Below, one piece after another: positions 15,609-22,870 of a stretch of DNA of 64,000 bases. Source of the DNA: JBBSBL01 sp046330255 (GTDB lineage: Bacteria; Actinomycetota; Thermoleophilia; Solirubrobacterales; Solirubrobacteraceae); assembly GCA_046330255.1 (NCBI GenBank), contig JAXLTC010000001.1:1550001-1614000 (forward strand). The letters run 5' to 3'. The stretch's first letter is position 1, and the number at the start of each line of letters is the position of its first letter. Below the pieces are notes generated by a model. It ran no database searches and had not been told where the DNA came from. It saw only the letters and a list, made by a program, of their open reading frames with translations. The translations under genes and the position numbers were made by a program.

Positions 15609-16840
15609 GCCGCTCGCAGATCGGTGAAGATCCGGAGCCAGTCGCGGAGCAGGCGCGGAGTCAGGAACCGGCGCCGCACGAGCTCCTTGCCGGCGCGCCC
15701 GAGGCGGCGGCCGTGCTCGGGATCGCGCAGCACGCGCAGCGCGCGGTCGGCGCATTCCTCGACGCTCGTGACGAGGTAGCCGGACTCGCCGTCGACGATC
15801 TGCAGCGGGATCCCGCCGACGTCTCCGCCGATGAACGGGCGGCCCTTCCAGACGGCCTCCGAGACGGTCAGCCCGAAGCCCTCGCGCGTGGACTTCTGGA
15901 CCACGACGTCGGCGTGCGACTGGAACGCGTTGACCTCGATCGCGCCGACGTTGTTGAAGTTGTTGAGGATGTGGATGTCGGGATCGCCGTCGGCGTGGGC
16001 CACGGTCGCGTTGAAGAAGTCCCAGCCCTCGGGATCGTCGGTCGCCATCGAGCCGACGAGCGCGAGCTGGGTGTCCGGCAGCTCGTCCTTCACGATGCGG
16101 TAGGCGTCGATCACGCCGAGCGGGTCCTTCCACGGGTCGAACCGCGAGACCTGGCAGAGCAGCGGGCGGTCGACGTCGATCCCGAACTGGCCGCAGATGT
16201 AGACGGCGTCGTCGGGCGAGAACGCCATGTTCTTCGGCGCCAGGGGATCGATCGCGGGCGGCACGATGCTCGCCGTGCCGTTCATGGTCGCCGGCACGTA
16301 CTCGGGCAGGTGGAAGATCGACGCGGGGTAGGTCCCGATGTAGGGCGCGATCTGCTCGAGCGTGCCCGGGTTCGGCGTGGAGAGGTCGATGTGGCAGCGC
16401 CAGATCCAGGCGCTCGCCTTCTCCGGCGTCAGCGAGTGCACCGCGGCCGGCTGGGGGTCGTGGACGATCGCGTAGTCCCAGCCGCCGGTGAGCTCGCGCG
16501 CGTTCATCTCGTTGTAGCGGCGCCAGACCTCCCACTGCTCGGGGGTGAGGTCCTGAGGGTTGCCCTGCAGCGCGTTGTGCATGACCTTCGTCGCGTTGAA
16601 GAACTCCTCGCGTCCGTAGATCACGTGCCACTCGCAGTCCAGGCCGACGTCGCGCATCAGCGGCACGAGCGTGTAGAGGATCTCCGAGACGCCGCCCCCG
16701 AATGCCGTCGCCGAAAGGTGCAGCACGCGCCGGTCGCGCAGCGGCTCGGCGAGCTCGCGGATCTCGTCGATCAGCTCGCGGCCGACCAGGCTCGCGTAGT
16801 CCTGGAGCGTCTTGTGGCCGACGGCGACGGGCTGGAGCAT
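15605..16840 (-). CDS. treT: Trehalose synthase TreT (GT4 glycosyltransferring trehalose synthase)
   Basis: A 411-residue GT4 enzyme of the TreT group, which forms trehalose reversibly from a nucleoside-diphosphate glucose and free glucose. Visible motifs are LHLSATAFGGGVSEILYTLVP near residue 40 (beginning of the acceptor domain), HDPQPAA, the HIDLSTP segment, and the nucleotide-sugar site QKSTREGFGLTVSEAVWKG near residue 320, with the EGFGLTVSE pattern of GT4. It is directly followed and overlapped by the GT20 gene, so two different trehalose-forming enzymes share one transcript. A TATCGT hexamer lies about 32 bases upstream. Confidence 0.88.
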   Translation of the reverse strand: MLQPVAVGHKTLQDYASLVGRELIDEIRELAEPLRDRRVLHLSATAFGGGVSEILYTLVPLMRDVGLDCEWHVIYGREEFFNATKVMHNALQGNPQDLTPEQWEVWRRYNEMNARELTGGWDYAIVHDPQPAAVHSLTPEKASAWIWRCHIDLSTPNPGTLEQIAPYIGTYPASIFHLPEYVPATMNGTASIVPPAIDPLAPKNMAFSPDDAVYICGQFGIDVDRPLLCQVSRFDPWKDPLGVIDAYRIVKDELPDTQLALVGSMATDDPEGWDFFNATVAHADGDPDIHILNNFNNVGAIEVNAFQSHADVVVQKSTREGFGLTVSEAVWKGRPFIGGDVGGIPLQIVDGESGYLVTSVEECADRALRVLRDPEHGRRLGRAGKELVRRRFLTPRLLRDWLRIFTDLRAA

Positions 16841-16897
16841 GGCGAGTGGGCGGCGGGAGTCGCGGCCGCGGGACGATACCCCACGCCCCCGCCGCCT

Positions 16898-17851
16898 TCA
16901 GGCGTCCTGCGCGGCGGCGAGCCTCGCGATGCCGCGATCGACCTCGGCGACGAGCAGCGCGTGCAGCTCCGGCCCGGCTGCGGCGACGACCGACATCTGG
17001 TGCTCGGGACCCGAGCCGAGCAGCGGGCGATCGTCGAGCGGCCGCCCGGCGGCGTCGGTCAGCACGCCGCCGCCCTCGGCGACGCAGAGCGCAGCGGCCG
17101 CCAGGTCGTAGGGGGCGTTGTTGAGCACGGCCCCGTCGCCGACCCGCTCGAACTCGGCGCGCATGCCCGGGACCTCCTCGACCATCCGCGGGCCGGGCTC
17201 CACGTAGGCGTCGAGCTGGCCGGTGAGGATCCGGGTGAGGTCGAAGCAGGCCGATCCCAGCTCGAAGGTCCCGCCCCCGACCGAGGAGGCGTCGACGAGG
17301 TCGCCCAGCACCTCCATCGTCGCGCGCGCCGGCCGGCCCCGCAGCCCGTAGGTCCAGAAGAGGCGGCGCAGGTCGGTGTTGCCCGACAGGCGGACGGGGT
17401 CGTCGGCCACCAGCCCGCGGCCGCGCACGGACACGAATCGCTTGCCGGACTTGATCTCCATCACGCACGCCGCGGCGACGTCGCCCATCGCCGGGCCGCC
17501 CCCGGGGGCCGCGCCGGCGAGCGGCGCGAGCGCCACCGAGACGCAGGCCGCCTCGAGCCCGGCCATCGCCGGACGCGTGCCGTCGATCGGGTCGACCACG
17601 AGCACGCGCTCCGCGCCGTCCGGGCGCACGAGGCCGCGGTCCTCGCTGAAGTACGCGCAGCGCGGCGCCTCGCCCGCCATGAACGCCTCGAGCTCGTCCT
17701 CGGCGGCCGCGTCGACCGCGAACGTGACGTCCCCTCCCTCGCCGCCGCCGGCATGGGCGCGCCCCGCGTGGGAGCCGAGCTCGGGCGCGACGCGCTCCCG
17801 CAGCCGCCGGGCTAGGCCGGCGACCAGCTGGACGTCGGCGCTCGCGCTCAC
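16898..17851 (-). CDS. Inositol monophosphatase-family protein with altered motifs
   Basis: A 317-residue member of the IMPase/FBPase superfamily of Mg-dependent sugar phosphatases. The metal site DPIDGTR is at residues 87-93 and an acidic SED at 69-71 stands where the family usually has EE. The C-terminal WDxAAG motif is replaced by PYDLAAAAL near 244, keeping the aspartate but not the tryptophan. Metal ligands are therefore mostly present, and activity is plausible but the substrate is not clear. It starts in the histidine-kinase stop (ATGA) and lies just upstream of treT, so a role on a trehalose-pathway sugar phosphate is a reasonable guess only. Confidence 0.75.
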   Translation of the reverse strand: MSASADVQLVAGLARRLRERVAPELGSHAGRAHAGGGEGGDVTFAVDAAAEDELEAFMAGEAPRCAYFSEDRGLVRPDGAERVLVVDPIDGTRPAMAGLEAACVSVALAPLAGAAPGGGPAMGDVAAACVMEIKSGKRFVSVRGRGLVADDPVRLSGNTDLRRLFWTYGLRGRPARATMEVLGDLVDASSVGGGTFELGSACFDLTRILTGQLDAYVEPGPRMVEEVPGMRAEFERVGDGAVLNNAPYDLAAAALCVAEGGGVLTDAAGRPLDDRPLLGSGPEHQMSVVAAAGPELHALLVAEVDRGIARLAAAQDA

Positions 17852-19242
17852 GCGGGGATCTCGAGGGTGAAGGTGGTGCGGCCCGGCTTCGAGTCCACCG
17901 CCAGGCGTCCGCTCATGTGGTCGGCGAGCTCCTTCGCGATCGCCAGTCCGAGGCCGGAGCCCGGAACCTCGCCGGAGGTGAAGAAGGGGTCGAACACCCG
18001 CGGCACCGAGACCGGATCGATGCCGCCGCCGTCGTCGCGCACGGCGACCCGCGCGACGCCGTTGGCGCGCGCCGCGCTGACCACGATGCCGGTGCCGGAC
18101 GGCGTGTGGCGCAGCGCGTTGTCGAGCAGGATCCGCAGGATCTGGGCCACGCGCACCGGGTCGCAGCTCGCCTCCACGGGGCCCTCGGCAAGCCGGAGCT
18201 CGAGCTGCGCCTCGTGGTCGGAGAGGCGCGGCTCGAACTCGTCGGCGACCGAGCGCGCGACATCCGCGACGTCGACCGTCTCGGTGCGCAGCTCGAGCGA
18301 GCCGGCCTCGAGGCGGGAGAGGTCGAGCAGGTCGACGGAGAGCTTGCGCAGGCGCGCGATCTGCAGCCCGAGCTGGCCCAGGAAGCGCCGGCGCGTCTCG
18401 GCGTCGAGATCCTCGTCCTGGAGCAGCTCGACGAAGCCGCCGAGCGAGAAGATCGGCGTTCGCAGCTCGTGCGAGGCGGTCGCGATGAAGCGCTTGCGCG
18501 CGGTGTCGAGCTGCGCGAGCTCGCTCTGCATCGCGTTGAACGCGCGCGCGAGCTGGCCCAGCTCGTCCCGCGAGTCGACCGGGACCGGCGGGTGGTCGAA
18601 GTCGCCCGCCGCGACCGCCTCGGCGGCCTCCTCCAGGCGACCCACGCGCCGCGCCAGCGCACCCGCAACGAGATAGCCGGCCAGCACCGCGAAGACCAGC
18701 GCGGCCGCACCCGCGATCAGGACCTGGCGCCGCACCAGGGAGACGGTCGACTGCACGTCGCTCAGCGGCCTCGAGAAGACGACCACTTCGGCCGGCAGGC
18801 CATCGAGCGAGAACGGTCGCGCGGCCTGGCCCACGGCTCCGAGTGGACCGGCCTCGACGCCGCTCTGCACGCGGCCGGTCCGGGCCGCGCGCGCCGCGGC
18901 CGGGAAGGCGAGGTCGGAGCCCTCCGGGCCGAGGTTGGAATCGGCGACCACGCTCGTCTGGACGCGACCGTCGACGCGCGAGACGCGCAGCAGCGTGACT
19001 CGCAGCGATACCGCGTCGGCGGTCTCGGCGACGATCCGCGCGACGGTCTTGGCCGGCACGTTCGAGCCGACCGTGGCGCCGATCCGGTCGGTGAAGTCGC
19101 GCACCCCCGTGCGCAGCTGCTCGACCTTCTCCCCCCGGAGCCGGCTCTCGAGCTGCGGCACGACCCAGAGGTAGATCGCGGCGATCGCGGTCAGGATGAT
19201 CGCCGCGAAGAGCAGCGCCAGGCGGTTGCGGATCGAGCGCAC
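17848..19242 (-). CDS. Sensor histidine kinase
   Basis: A 464-residue membrane histidine kinase. It has membrane segments at about residues 8-28 and 175-197 enclosing a 145-residue extracytoplasmic sensor domain, then HAMP (about 198-250). The dimerisation/phosphoacceptor motif is SHELRTP with H258. The ATPase domain has the N box ILLDNALRHTPSG, G1 DDGGGIDP, F DPFFTSGEVPGSGLGLAI and the final G2 region. The sensor domain shows no recognised ligand-binding fold. It follows its response regulator by seven bases and overlaps the IMPase-like gene, so regulation may be tied to the trehalose genes. Confidence 0.92.
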   Translation of the reverse strand: MRSIRNRLALLFAAIILTAIAAIYLWVVPQLESRLRGEKVEQLRTGVRDFTDRIGATVGSNVPAKTVARIVAETADAVSLRVTLLRVSRVDGRVQTSVVADSNLGPEGSDLAFPAAARAARTGRVQSGVEAGPLGAVGQAARPFSLDGLPAEVVVFSRPLSDVQSTVSLVRRQVLIAGAAALVFAVLAGYLVAGALARRVGRLEEAAEAVAAGDFDHPPVPVDSRDELGQLARAFNAMQSELAQLDTARKRFIATASHELRTPIFSLGGFVELLQDEDLDAETRRRFLGQLGLQIARLRKLSVDLLDLSRLEAGSLELRTETVDVADVARSVADEFEPRLSDHEAQLELRLAEGPVEASCDPVRVAQILRILLDNALRHTPSGTGIVVSAARANGVARVAVRDDGGGIDPVSVPRVFDPFFTSGEVPGSGLGLAIAKELADHMSGRLAVDSKPGRTTFTLEIPA

Positions 19243-19249
19243 GGCGCGC

Positions 19250-19981
19250 CTACGTCGACGCGGGGTCGTCGGCGTCGCGGAACCGGTAGCCGACGCCGCG
19301 CACGGTGAAGAGGTACTCGGGGTCCTTCGGGTCGCGCTCCAGCTTCTCGCGCAGGTGGCGTATGTGGACGTCGACCGTGCGGGGATCCCGGTAGTCGGAG
19401 TCGCCCCAGATGCGCGTCAGGATCTGCTCGCGGGAGAAGACCCGGCCGGGGCTCGCGGCGAGCACGGCCAGCATCTCGAACTCGACGAAGGTCGTCGGGA
19501 CGGCGTCGTCGCGCAGCCAGACCTGGCGCTTGACCGGGTCCAGGCGCACCTCGTGCGCGGAGATCTCGCGCTCGTCCGGCTCCCGCTCCGCTGACCCTCC
19601 GTCACGGGCCAGCTCGGCGCGCCGCAGGGCCGCCTTCACCCGCGAGCGGAACTCGGCGAGCGAGAACGGCTTGGTGATGTAGTCGTCCGCCCCGAGCTCC
19701 AGGCCGACGACCTTGTCGATCTCCTCGGACTTCGCGCTGAGCATGATGATCGGCACGGAGCTGCGCGCCCGCAGCCGCCGGCACACCTCGAGGCCGTCCA
19801 GTCGCGGGAGCATCACGTCGAGCACCACGAGGTCGCAGGGCTGCTCCTCGAACCGGTCGAGCGCCTCCCGTCCGTCGGACGCCTGGACCACCTCGTAGCC
19901 CTCCTTGCGCAGCGGGTAGGAGAGCAGCGTCTGAACCGACTGCTCGTCGTCGACAAGGAGGATTCGCGCGGGCCGGTCCAT
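19250..19981 (-). CDS. OmpR/PhoB-family response regulator
   Basis: A 243-residue two-domain regulator. The receiver domain carries the acidic pair DDE (11-13), phosphoacceptor D55 in VVLDVMLP, and K104 in YITKPF. The winged-helix DNA-binding domain includes LTPVEFEML-type residues (TTFVEFEMLAVLA), RIWGDSDYRDPRTVDVHI and GVGYRF. It pairs with the kinase just downstream. It resembles RegX3/MtrA-type regulators but the regulon is unknown. It is divergent from the M28-like gene across 64 bases that contain a 7-bp inverted repeat, a possible autoregulatory site. Confidence 0.94.
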   Translation of the reverse strand: MDRPARILLVDDEQSVQTLLSYPLRKEGYEVVQASDGREALDRFEEQPCDLVVLDVMLPRLDGLEVCRRLRARSSVPIIMLSAKSEEIDKVVGLELGADDYITKPFSLAEFRSRVKAALRRAELARDGGSAEREPDEREISAHEVRLDPVKRQVWLRDDAVPTTFVEFEMLAVLAASPGRVFSREQILTRIWGDSDYRDPRTVDVHIRHLREKLERDPKDPEYLFTVRGVGYRFRDADDPAST

Positions 19982-19994
19982 CGAACCCGTGGGA

Positions 19995-20038
19995 AGCGTA
20001 GTGCAGGGATCTCCGGTTCCCGGGCGGAGGGCTACGCT
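19995..20038. promoter_or_regulatory. Inverted repeat and paired -10-like hexamers between divergent genes
   Basis: AGCGTAG (19995-20001) and CTACGCT (20032-20038) are perfect inverted copies 30 bases apart. Each contains TACGCT reading outward: on the plus strand it ends seven bases before GTG 20046, and on the minus strand 13 bases before ATG 19981. The pair could be two back-to-back promoters with short or absent leaders, or an operator. Confidence 0.45.
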
Positions 20039-20045
20039 GCGACGA

Positions 20046-21803
20046 GTGCTGAACGGCCGGATCTACCGCGCGGCGTTCCTGCCGGTCCTCTTCGCCCTCG
20101 TGATCGCCGGCTTCTCCCTGCGCGACCTGCCCAGGCCGCTCGCCTCGCCGCTCCCGCCGGACGCCTTCGACGCCGACGCAGCGATGCGCGAGCTTGCGCG
20201 GCTCGAGACCGCGTTCCCGCGGCGCAAGGCGGGATCCGCGGCCGACGACGCGCTCGCGGCGCACGTTTCCCGCCGCCTGCGCGAGGCGGGCTTCGCCGTC
20301 CACTCGCAGGCGTTCGAGGGCGAGACCGCCAACGGCCGCAGGCGCCTGGTCAACGTGGTCGGGGAGCGCACCGGGTTCTCGAGCCGCCGAATCCTGGTGG
20401 TCGCGCACCGCGACGCGCTCTCGCCGCCTTCCCGCGCCTCCCTGTCGAGCACGGCGGCGCTGCTCGAGCTTGCACGCGTGCTCGGCGGCCGCACGCTGGG
20501 GCGCACGATCGTGCTCGCCTCCACGACCGCCGGCGCCGCCGGCGCCGCCGGCGCGCAGGAGCTGGGCGCCGATCCGGGCGGCCCGGTGGATGCGGCGCTG
20601 GTCCTGGGCGGTCCGGCGGGCACGGACCTGCGCCGTCCGCTCGTGGTGCCGTGGTCCGACGGCGCCCCCGGGGCGGCCCCGATCGATCTCGAGCGCACCG
20701 TTCGCGCGGCGATCGGGCTGGAGACGGGCGTGGCGCCCGGTGAGGACGGTTTCGCGGCGCGCTTCGCCCGGCTCGCGGTGCCGCTCAGCGTGGGGGAGCA
20801 GGGAGCGCTGGTGGCGGAGGGGATGCCGGCCGTGCTCGTCGGGCCGTCGGGCGAGCGCGGCCCCGGCGCCTCGAACGCCGTGACGACCGACCGGATGGCG
20901 GCCTTCGGCCGCGGGGTGCTGCGCAGCGTCACGGCGCTGGACGGCGGTCCGTCGGTGGGTCGCCACGACCGCTCGGAGCTGGTGATCCGCAGCAAGGTGC
21001 TGCCCGAGTGGGCGATCCGGCTGCTGGTCGCGGCGCTGGCGCTGCCGGTGCTGGTCGCGGCCGTGGACGGGTTCGCGCGCGTGCGCCGGCGGCGCGGGCG
21101 TGTCGGGATGTGGCTCGGCTGGGTGCTGGCGGGGGTGCTCCCGTTCGCGCTCGCCTGGGGCTTCGTGCTGCTGGCGCGGGTCACCGGGCTGATCCCCGCG
21201 GCCCCGCCGCACACGGTCCCGGCGGGCGCGGTGGCGATCGCGTGGCCGGCGCTCGCCTGCGCGGCGCTGGTCCTTGCCCTCGGCTGGATCGCGGTGCGCC
21301 CGCTGGCCCTGCGGGCGCTGCGAGTGAGCGGCGACGTGACATCCGCCGGCGCCGGCGCCGCGCTCGTGCTGGTGCTCGCGGGGCTCACGTGCGCGGTCTG
21401 GGTCGGCAACCCGTTCGCGGCGGCGCTGCTGCTCCCGCTGTTGCACCTCGGGCTGGCGGTGGCCGCGCCCGAGGTGCGCCTGGCCAGGCCGGCGGCGCTG
21501 CTGATCGCGCTCGTGGCGCTGATCCCGTTCGCGCTGGTCGCCGTCTACTACGCGCTCGCGTTCGGGATGGGCCCGGTCGAGCTGACCTGGGTGACCGTGC
21601 TGCTGTTCGCCGGTGGCCAGGTCGGGGTCGCCGCCGGCCTCGCGCTGTGCGTGCTGGCGGGTTGCGCGGCGAGCGTGATCGCCGTCGCGCTGCGTTCGGG
21701 GAGGGCGCGCCCGGGCGAGGAGCCGGACGTGACGGTGCGCGGTCCCGTGAGCTACGCGGGCCCCGGCTCGCTGGGCGGCACGGAGTCCGCGCTGCGGCGC
21801 TGA
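20046..21803 (+). CDS. M28-peptidase-like polytopic membrane protein, probably catalytically inactive
   Basis: A 585-residue protein, start chosen at GTG 20046 because a TACGCT hexamer lies just upstream. One N-terminal membrane segment (about 9-24) leads into an extracytoplasmic domain of the zinc aminopeptidase (M28) type, then seven or so membrane helices from about residue 325 to 560. The M28 signature is recognisable as ILVVAHRDA (HRD at 121-123) followed by TAALLELARVLGG. The block that normally supplies the bridging metal ligand (GADDN) reads RASLSS. A GGP motif and AEGMPAVLVGPSGE remain. The fold is kept and the metal site lost, so a non-enzymatic or transport-linked role is likely. 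Confidence 0.7.
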   Translation: MLNGRIYRAAFLPVLFALVIAGFSLRDLPRPLASPLPPDAFDADAAMRELARLETAFPRRKAGSAADDALAAHVSRRLREAGFAVHSQAFEGETANGRRRLVNVVGERTGFSSRRILVVAHRDALSPPSRASLSSTAALLELARVLGGRTLGRTIVLASTTAGAAGAAGAQELGADPGGPVDAALVLGGPAGTDLRRPLVVPWSDGAPGAAPIDLERTVRAAIGLETGVAPGEDGFAARFARLAVPLSVGEQGALVAEGMPAVLVGPSGERGPGASNAVTTDRMAAFGRGVLRSVTALDGGPSVGRHDRSELVIRSKVLPEWAIRLLVAALALPVLVAAVDGFARVRRRRGRVGMWLGWVLAGVLPFALAWGFVLLARVTGLIPAAPPHTVPAGAVAIAWPALACAALVLALGWIAVRPLALRALRVSGDVTSAGAGAALVLVLAGLTCAVWVGNPFAAALLLPLLHLGLAVAAPEVRLARPAALLIALVALIPFALVAVYYALAFGMGPVELTWVTVLLFAGGQVGVAAGLALCVLAGCAASVIAVALRSGRARPGEEPDVTVRGPVSYAGPGSLGGTESALRR

Positions 21804-21818
21804 GCCGCGGGCCGCCGC

Positions 21819-21824
21819 CATACT
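21819..21824 (+). promoter_or_regulatory. -10-like CATACT, probable leaderless start of sortase gene
   Basis: It ends seven bases before the sortase ATG (21832), and no Shine-Dalgarno sequence lies between. The same hexamer with the same spacing precedes the aldehyde dehydrogenase gene. Confidence 0.45.
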
Positions 21825-21831
21825 GGCCACC

Positions 21832-22515
21832 ATGCGCCGCGCGCTGCGCACAGTCTCGAGCGTCCTGATCGTCGCGGGCGTCCTGCTGATCGCCGACGCC
21901 GGCGTGACGCTGGCCTGGCAGGAGCCTGTCTCGGCGCTGATCGCCGCGATCCGGCAGGACGAGCTCTCCGACCAGCTCGCGCGCATCGAGCGCGAGGGCC
22001 CGAGCGCCGCCGATCGAGCGGCGCTCGCGCGGCTGCGGGGAGGCGAGCGCCGGATGGCCTTCCTCGCGCGCGCGATGCGGGCGAGCGTCCGCGAGGGCGA
22101 TCCGATCGGCCGGATCTCGCTGCCCTCCATCGGCGCCTCCTACGTCGTGGTCCAGGGCACCGGTACCGCGGACCTGCGCAAGGGCCCCGGCCACTACCCC
22201 GCGACGACGTTCCCGGGGCTGCCGGGCACCGTTGCGATCGCCGGTCACCGCACCACGTACGGGGCCCCGTTCCACGACGTCAACGACCTGCGGCGCGGCG
22301 ACCGGATCTCCCTGCGGATGCCCTACGGGACCTTCACCTACGCGGTCCAGAGGCAGCGGATCGTCCCGCCCTCGGCCACCTGGGTGACGCGGAACGTCGG
22401 CTATGACCGGCTGGTGCTGAGCGCCTGCCATCCGCTCTTCAGCGCGGCGAAGCGCATCATCATCTTCGCGCGCGAAGTGTCCGCGGTTCCGCGTGGGGCC
22501 GCCCTGCGCGGGTGA
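21832..22515 (+). CDS. Sortase (class D/E-like)
   Basis: A 227-residue membrane-anchored transpeptidase that links surface proteins to the cell wall. An uncleaved N-terminal anchor (residues 8-28) is followed by a helical spacer and the sortase barrel. The catalytic triad is visible: H139 in AGHRTTYGAPF, C199 in LSACHPLFS and R208 in KRIIIFAR. The residue before the cysteine block is SAC rather than the common T-x-T-C. No sortase substrate with an LPxTG- or LAxTG-type signal was noticed in the window. It lies 28 bases after the M28-like gene. Confidence 0.9.
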   Translation: MRRALRTVSSVLIVAGVLLIADAGVTLAWQEPVSALIAAIRQDELSDQLARIEREGPSAADRAALARLRGGERRMAFLARAMRASVREGDPIGRISLPSIGASYVVVQGTGTADLRKGPGHYPATTFPGLPGTVAIAGHRTTYGAPFHDVNDLRRGDRISLRMPYGTFTYAVQRQRIVPPSATWVTRNVGYDRLVLSACHPLFSAAKRIIIFAREVSAVPRGAALRG

Positions 22516-22523
22516 GACGCGCC

Positions 22524-22542
22524 GTCCAGATGGGGTCTGGAC
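22524..22542 (+). promoter_or_regulatory. Perfect 7-bp hairpin between sortase and FlgM-like genes
   Basis: GTCCAGA pairs with TCTGGAC across a TGGGG loop. An alternative palindrome GGGTCTGGACCC overlaps its right arm. It begins eight bases after the sortase stop. It could be a weak terminator, since no T-run follows, or an operator for the next gene. Confidence 0.4.
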
Positions 22543-22584
22543 CCGATAGCCCGACGTCCTAGCGATCGTCAGGATTGCTCACGC

Positions 22585-22869
22585 ATGACCCCCGCCCACC
22601 CGATAGTCGAGAGCACAGCGGACAGCGCCCCCGGCGAGGCGCGGAACGGCAAGGAGGCCGGCCGCGTCGTCGAGCTTCCGCTCCAATCCCCCACAGCCAT
22701 GGAACGGCACAAGCAGATGGACATCGAGCGTCTGAAGGCAGAGGTGGCCGGCGAGGGCTACGCGGTCGACGCGCGCGCCGTGGCGGAGGCGATCCTCCGC
22801 CGGGTGACGCTGCGTCGCGCCGCGCGGCCGGTCGCCACGCCCCCGCCGCGCCTGCGCGCCGCGTCGTAG
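22585..22869 (+). CDS. FlgM-like (anti-sigma-28 domain) small protein
   Basis: A 94-residue protein. The N-terminal half is low complexity and probably disordered. The C-terminal half, MDIERLKAEVAGEGYAVDAR followed by AVAEAILRRV, matches the helical FlgM pattern of an R-x-L-K segment, a G-x-Y-x-V-D turn and an A-[ED]-A-I-L helix. FlgM binds sigma-28 and blocks it. No flagellar or sigma gene is in the window, so the partner sigma is unknown. The upstream CAGGAT (22570-22575) could be read either as an AGGA ribosome-binding site or as a -10. It converges on thiL with one base between stops. Confidence 0.6.
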   Translation: MTPAHPIVESTADSAPGEARNGKEAGRVVELPLQSPTAMERHKQMDIERLKAEVAGEGYAVDARAVAEAILRRVTLRRAARPVATPPPRLRAAS

Positions 22870-22870
22870 C

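Noticed and set aside
14115..17468. Single 1117-codon minus-strand frame as a giant fused protein
   Set aside because: Only the last 497 codons match GT20. The rest is a frame shadow of treT and the IMPase-like gene, which have motifs in other frames.
22541..22549. Sigma-28-type -10 (CCCGATAG) before the FlgM-like gene
   Set aside because: It resembles GCCGATAA at six of eight positions, but there is no TAAA at the proper upstream distance.
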